Source: Proteiniclasticum ruminis
Lineage (GTDB): Bacteria; Bacillota; Clostridia; Clostridiales; Clostridiaceae
Assembly (NCBI RefSeq): GCF_900115135.1
Contig: NZ_FOVK01000004.1
Span: 62,001 to 126,000, forward strand
DNA: 64,000 nucleotides
Direction: 5' to 3'
A model generated the notes under the pieces. It ran no database searches. It saw nothing but the letters and a program-made list of their open reading frames with translations, and was not told the DNA's origin. Position numbers and translations under genes: made by a program. Below are positions 62,188 through 64,000 of the stretch, piece by piece (the stretch's first letter is position 1; each line of letters begins with the position of its first letter).

Positions 62188-62207
62188 AGCCTCTTCACTC
62201 CTAAAAT

Positions 62208-62270
62208 AGAAGAGACCCTGAAGGATACGCTGCTTACCTGCCGCTGGTTCCTTCGGGGTCTCTTCTTTTA
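62208..62270. terminator. Bidirectional terminator
   Basis: AGAAGAGACCC pairs with GGGTCTCTTCT, with further AAGGA/TCCTT pairing inside, between the converging ATPase and glycosylase genes. Confidence 0.88.
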
Positions 62271-62273
62271 TTT

Positions 62274-63233
62274 CTACTTCTTTTCTTCCGGGATCCTGAT
62301 TTTCTTCTCTCTGGCGTAGTAAAACAGATACTGCTGGGAAAACCCTGCAAGAGATCCAAACTTTTCCTTGGCAAAGCTGCGCATCTTCGGGAGACTCTTG
62401 GGCTCTGTACCATAAAAATAAACCATGGCTTTCTTCACCCAGACATCCACAGGAAAAGCACCGGTCTTCCCCATGGAGAACAGCATGACGCAGTCCGCCA
62501 CTTTGATGCCAACCCCTGGGAATCTCTCAAGGGCTTTCAGGCACTCCTCCTCTGGAAGAGCCGAAATGTATGTCAGATCATAAGAAAGGATCTCCCTCTC
62601 TTCAGGGGTCAGCGCTCTCTTCTCTATTTCTTTCTTCAGATGAGACGCCTTATAAACAAGCTTTGCGGTCTTTTCGATGTAGGCAGCCCGATATCCAAGA
62701 CCTAGTTCCCGAAGCTCCTCTTCTGTGGCTCTGGAAAGCGCTTCTGGCGTAGGAAACGCTTCATAGGTCTCTCCCTTATACTGAATGGACTGACCATACT
62801 TCTCACTGATTCTTCGAATGCCTTCCCGGATTTTAGGAATCAGATTGTTGGAGGAAAGAATAAAAGAGATGAGGGTTTCAAAAGGATCCTGCCTGAGAAT
62901 GCGGATGCCAAAGCCGAAGGATACAGCTTTCTTCAGTAGCGGATCTTTTCTCAGCGCCCCCTTGATCTTGCCGTAGTCTCTTGAAAGATCAAAATAGTCT
63001 CTGAAAAAGCTTTGAAAGTCTTCCTTTGTGATGCCAAGAAGATAAACATCATTCTCCACAAGCTTCACTTCCAGCACTTTCCCTTCCACGATGCCCAGAT
63101 AATGATCCTTCTCCATATTTTGGCTTGTCCACCGGAAACACTGTCCGCATTCAAAGATCTGCTGAGGGTGAAAATGCTTCACTTCCTTTAACGCAATCCC
63201 ATCCTCCAAAATCTCCATCTCTTTATAATCCAT
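62274..63233 (-). CDS. ogg: OGG1-type 8-oxoguanine DNA glycosylase
   Basis: A 319-residue base-excision repair enzyme of the OGG1/AlkA superfamily. The N-terminal ~110 residues are the OGG_N domain (GQCFRWT). The helix-hairpin-helix and catalytic site are in FPGVGIKVADCVMLFS: Lys244 is the nucleophile, and Asp263 in FPVDVW is the conserved acid. It removes 8-oxoguanine and nicks the strand. It lies 12 bases downstream of the glutamate synthase gene and may be co-transcribed. Confidence 0.9.
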   Translation of the reverse strand: MDYKEMEILEDGIALKEVKHFHPQQIFECGQCFRWTSQNMEKDHYLGIVEGKVLEVKLVENDVYLLGITKEDFQSFFRDYFDLSRDYGKIKGALRKDPLLKKAVSFGFGIRILRQDPFETLISFILSSNNLIPKIREGIRRISEKYGQSIQYKGETYEAFPTPEALSRATEEELRELGLGYRAAYIEKTAKLVYKASHLKKEIEKRALTPEEREILSYDLTYISALPEEECLKALERFPGVGIKVADCVMLFSMGKTGAFPVDVWVKKAMVYFYGTEPKSLPKMRSFAKEKFGSLAGFSQQYLFYYAREKKIRIPEEKK

Positions 63234-63245
63234 CTCGTCCTCTCT

Positions 63246-64000
63246 TTACTTCTCTTTTCCCATCAGGTACTCATGAATGCCCTTGGCTGCAGTTTTTCCT
63301 GCGCTCATGGCGAGTATCACCGTGGCAGAACCTGTCACCGCATCTCCTCCAGCAAACACGCCTTCCAGGCTGGTGGCTCCAGATTCTTCTTTCACCAGGA
63401 TGCACCCTCTTCTATTCGTTTCAATGCCTTTGGTGGTGCTGGAGATCAGCGGATTGGGCGATGTCCCAAGGCTCATGATGACACTGTCGCAGGGCATGGT
63501 GAACTCGCTTCCTTCAATTTCCATAGGCCGTCTTCTTCCAGAGGCATCGGGTTCTCCCAGCTCCATTTTCACGCAGACCATGCCTTTCACAAATCCCCTT
63601 TCATCCACCAGGATTTCCTTCGGATTTGTCAGAAGGTTCATCTCAATCCCTTCTTCGATGGCGTGATGCACTTCTTCCGCTCTGGCTGGAATCTCCTTTT
63701 CGGATCTTCTGTAGACAATGCTTGCTTTTGCGCCAAGTCTCGCTGCAGTTCTTGCCGCATCCATGGCCACATTGCCTGCGCCTACCACCGCCACATGCTT
63801 TCCATGACTGATGGGGGTATCGTAGCCTTCCTGGAACGCTTTCATAAGATTTGCCCTGGTCAGGTACTCATTGGCAGACATGACTCCGTTGGCATTTTCA
63901 CCTGGGATTCCCATGAACATGGGAAGTCCTGCTCCGGATCCAATGAACACCGCTTCGAATCCTTCTTCCTCAAACAGACTTTCTATGGTCACCGTCCGGC
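63246..64000 (-). CDS. gltA: NADPH-dependent glutamate synthase small subunit, partial
   Basis: The C-terminal ~250 residues of a GltA/GltD-type flavoprotein; the 5' part runs off the right edge. FEAVFIGSGAGLP is the end of the FAD domain, VAVVGAGNVAMDAARTAARLGA the NADPH Rossmann loop, YRRSEKEIPARAEEVHHA the family helix, and GVFAGGDAVTGSATVILAMSAGKTAA the closing FAD-binding stretch. It passes electrons from NADPH for glutamate synthesis, or in clostridia may be part of an NfnAB-type bifurcating complex; the missing N-terminus with its Fe-S ligands would help decide. Confidence 0.88.
   Translation of the reverse strand, partial: RTVTIESLFEEEGFEAVFIGSGAGLPMFMGIPGENANGVMSANEYLTRANLMKAFQEGYDTPISHGKHVAVVGAGNVAMDAARTAARLGAKASIVYRRSEKEIPARAEEVHHAIEEGIEMNLLTNPKEILVDERGFVKGMVCVKMELGEPDASGRRRPMEIEGSEFTMPCDSVIMSLGTSPNPLISSTTKGIETNRRGCILVKEESGATSLEGVFAGGDAVTGSATVILAMSAGKTAAKGIHEYLMGKEK

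Overview
The window looks like a chromosomal segment of a low-to-moderate GC Firmicute, most likely a motile member of the Clostridia. The signs are AGGAGG ribosome binding sites, frequent TTG/GTG starts, a CIRCE-controlled groESL operon, a guanine riboswitch ahead of guaB, PTS and ECF transporters, MocR, RpiR and CdaR regulators, two tandem chemoreceptors and a bile-salt-hydrolase-type enzyme. I cannot name a species. No rRNA, tRNA or CRISPR array was seen.

Layout. 1-9.5 kb: the end of an SbcC/YhaN-like ATPase with its SbcD/YhaO-like nuclease, a 22-residue membrane miniprotein, two paralogous chemoreceptors, small conserved proteins, a tocopherol-cyclase-like protein, a sugar O-acetyltransferase and a bile salt hydrolase. 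9.7-16.2 kb: a catabolic operon (GH38 alpha-mannosidase, PTS EIICB, GH4 6-phospho-alpha-glucosidase) with an upstream RpiR regulator, a cre-like box over the -10 and a palindrome. 16.2-28.4 kb: exonuclease, HAD phosphatase, secreted DUF1002 protein, a three-gene P-loop kinase/HD operon, lipoprotein, flavodoxin, a divergent MocR/ECF pair and two regulators. 28.6-33.3 kb: a fused MacB-like ABC transporter divergent from its two-component system, with matching 11-bp-period direct repeats at both promoters. 33.4-39.4 kb: small enzymes and a glycerate kinase/GntP permease operon divergent from a CdaR-type regulator. 39.5-41.3 kb: an AbiE-like nucleotidyltransferase/wHTH pair.

41.6-50.1 kb is an AT-rich integrative island inserted in the 3' end of guaA. 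It is bounded by the intact guaA end (carrying an element-supplied 3' end) and a displaced copy of the last ~174 bp, which differs only at synonymous sites. It carries a tyrosine integrase next to guaA, a serine recombinase with a repeat-rich promoter, a phage/plasmid-type protein, a 690-bp structured non-coding region, two unknown membrane proteins (one with a zinc ribbon), and a tightly packed operon of a small protein, an XRE regulator and a PD-(D/E)XK nuclease. No transfer genes are visible. The nuclease operon and the structured region with its membrane-protein pair are the best candidates for an undescribed system.

50.1-64 kb is ordinary core genome: guaBA, a minimal type IV pilin/prepilin peptidase pair, two XRE regulators, groESL, a HutP-family protein, a TrpX-type ABC transporter, an OGG-type DNA glycosylase and the glutamate synthase small subunit, cut by the window edge.
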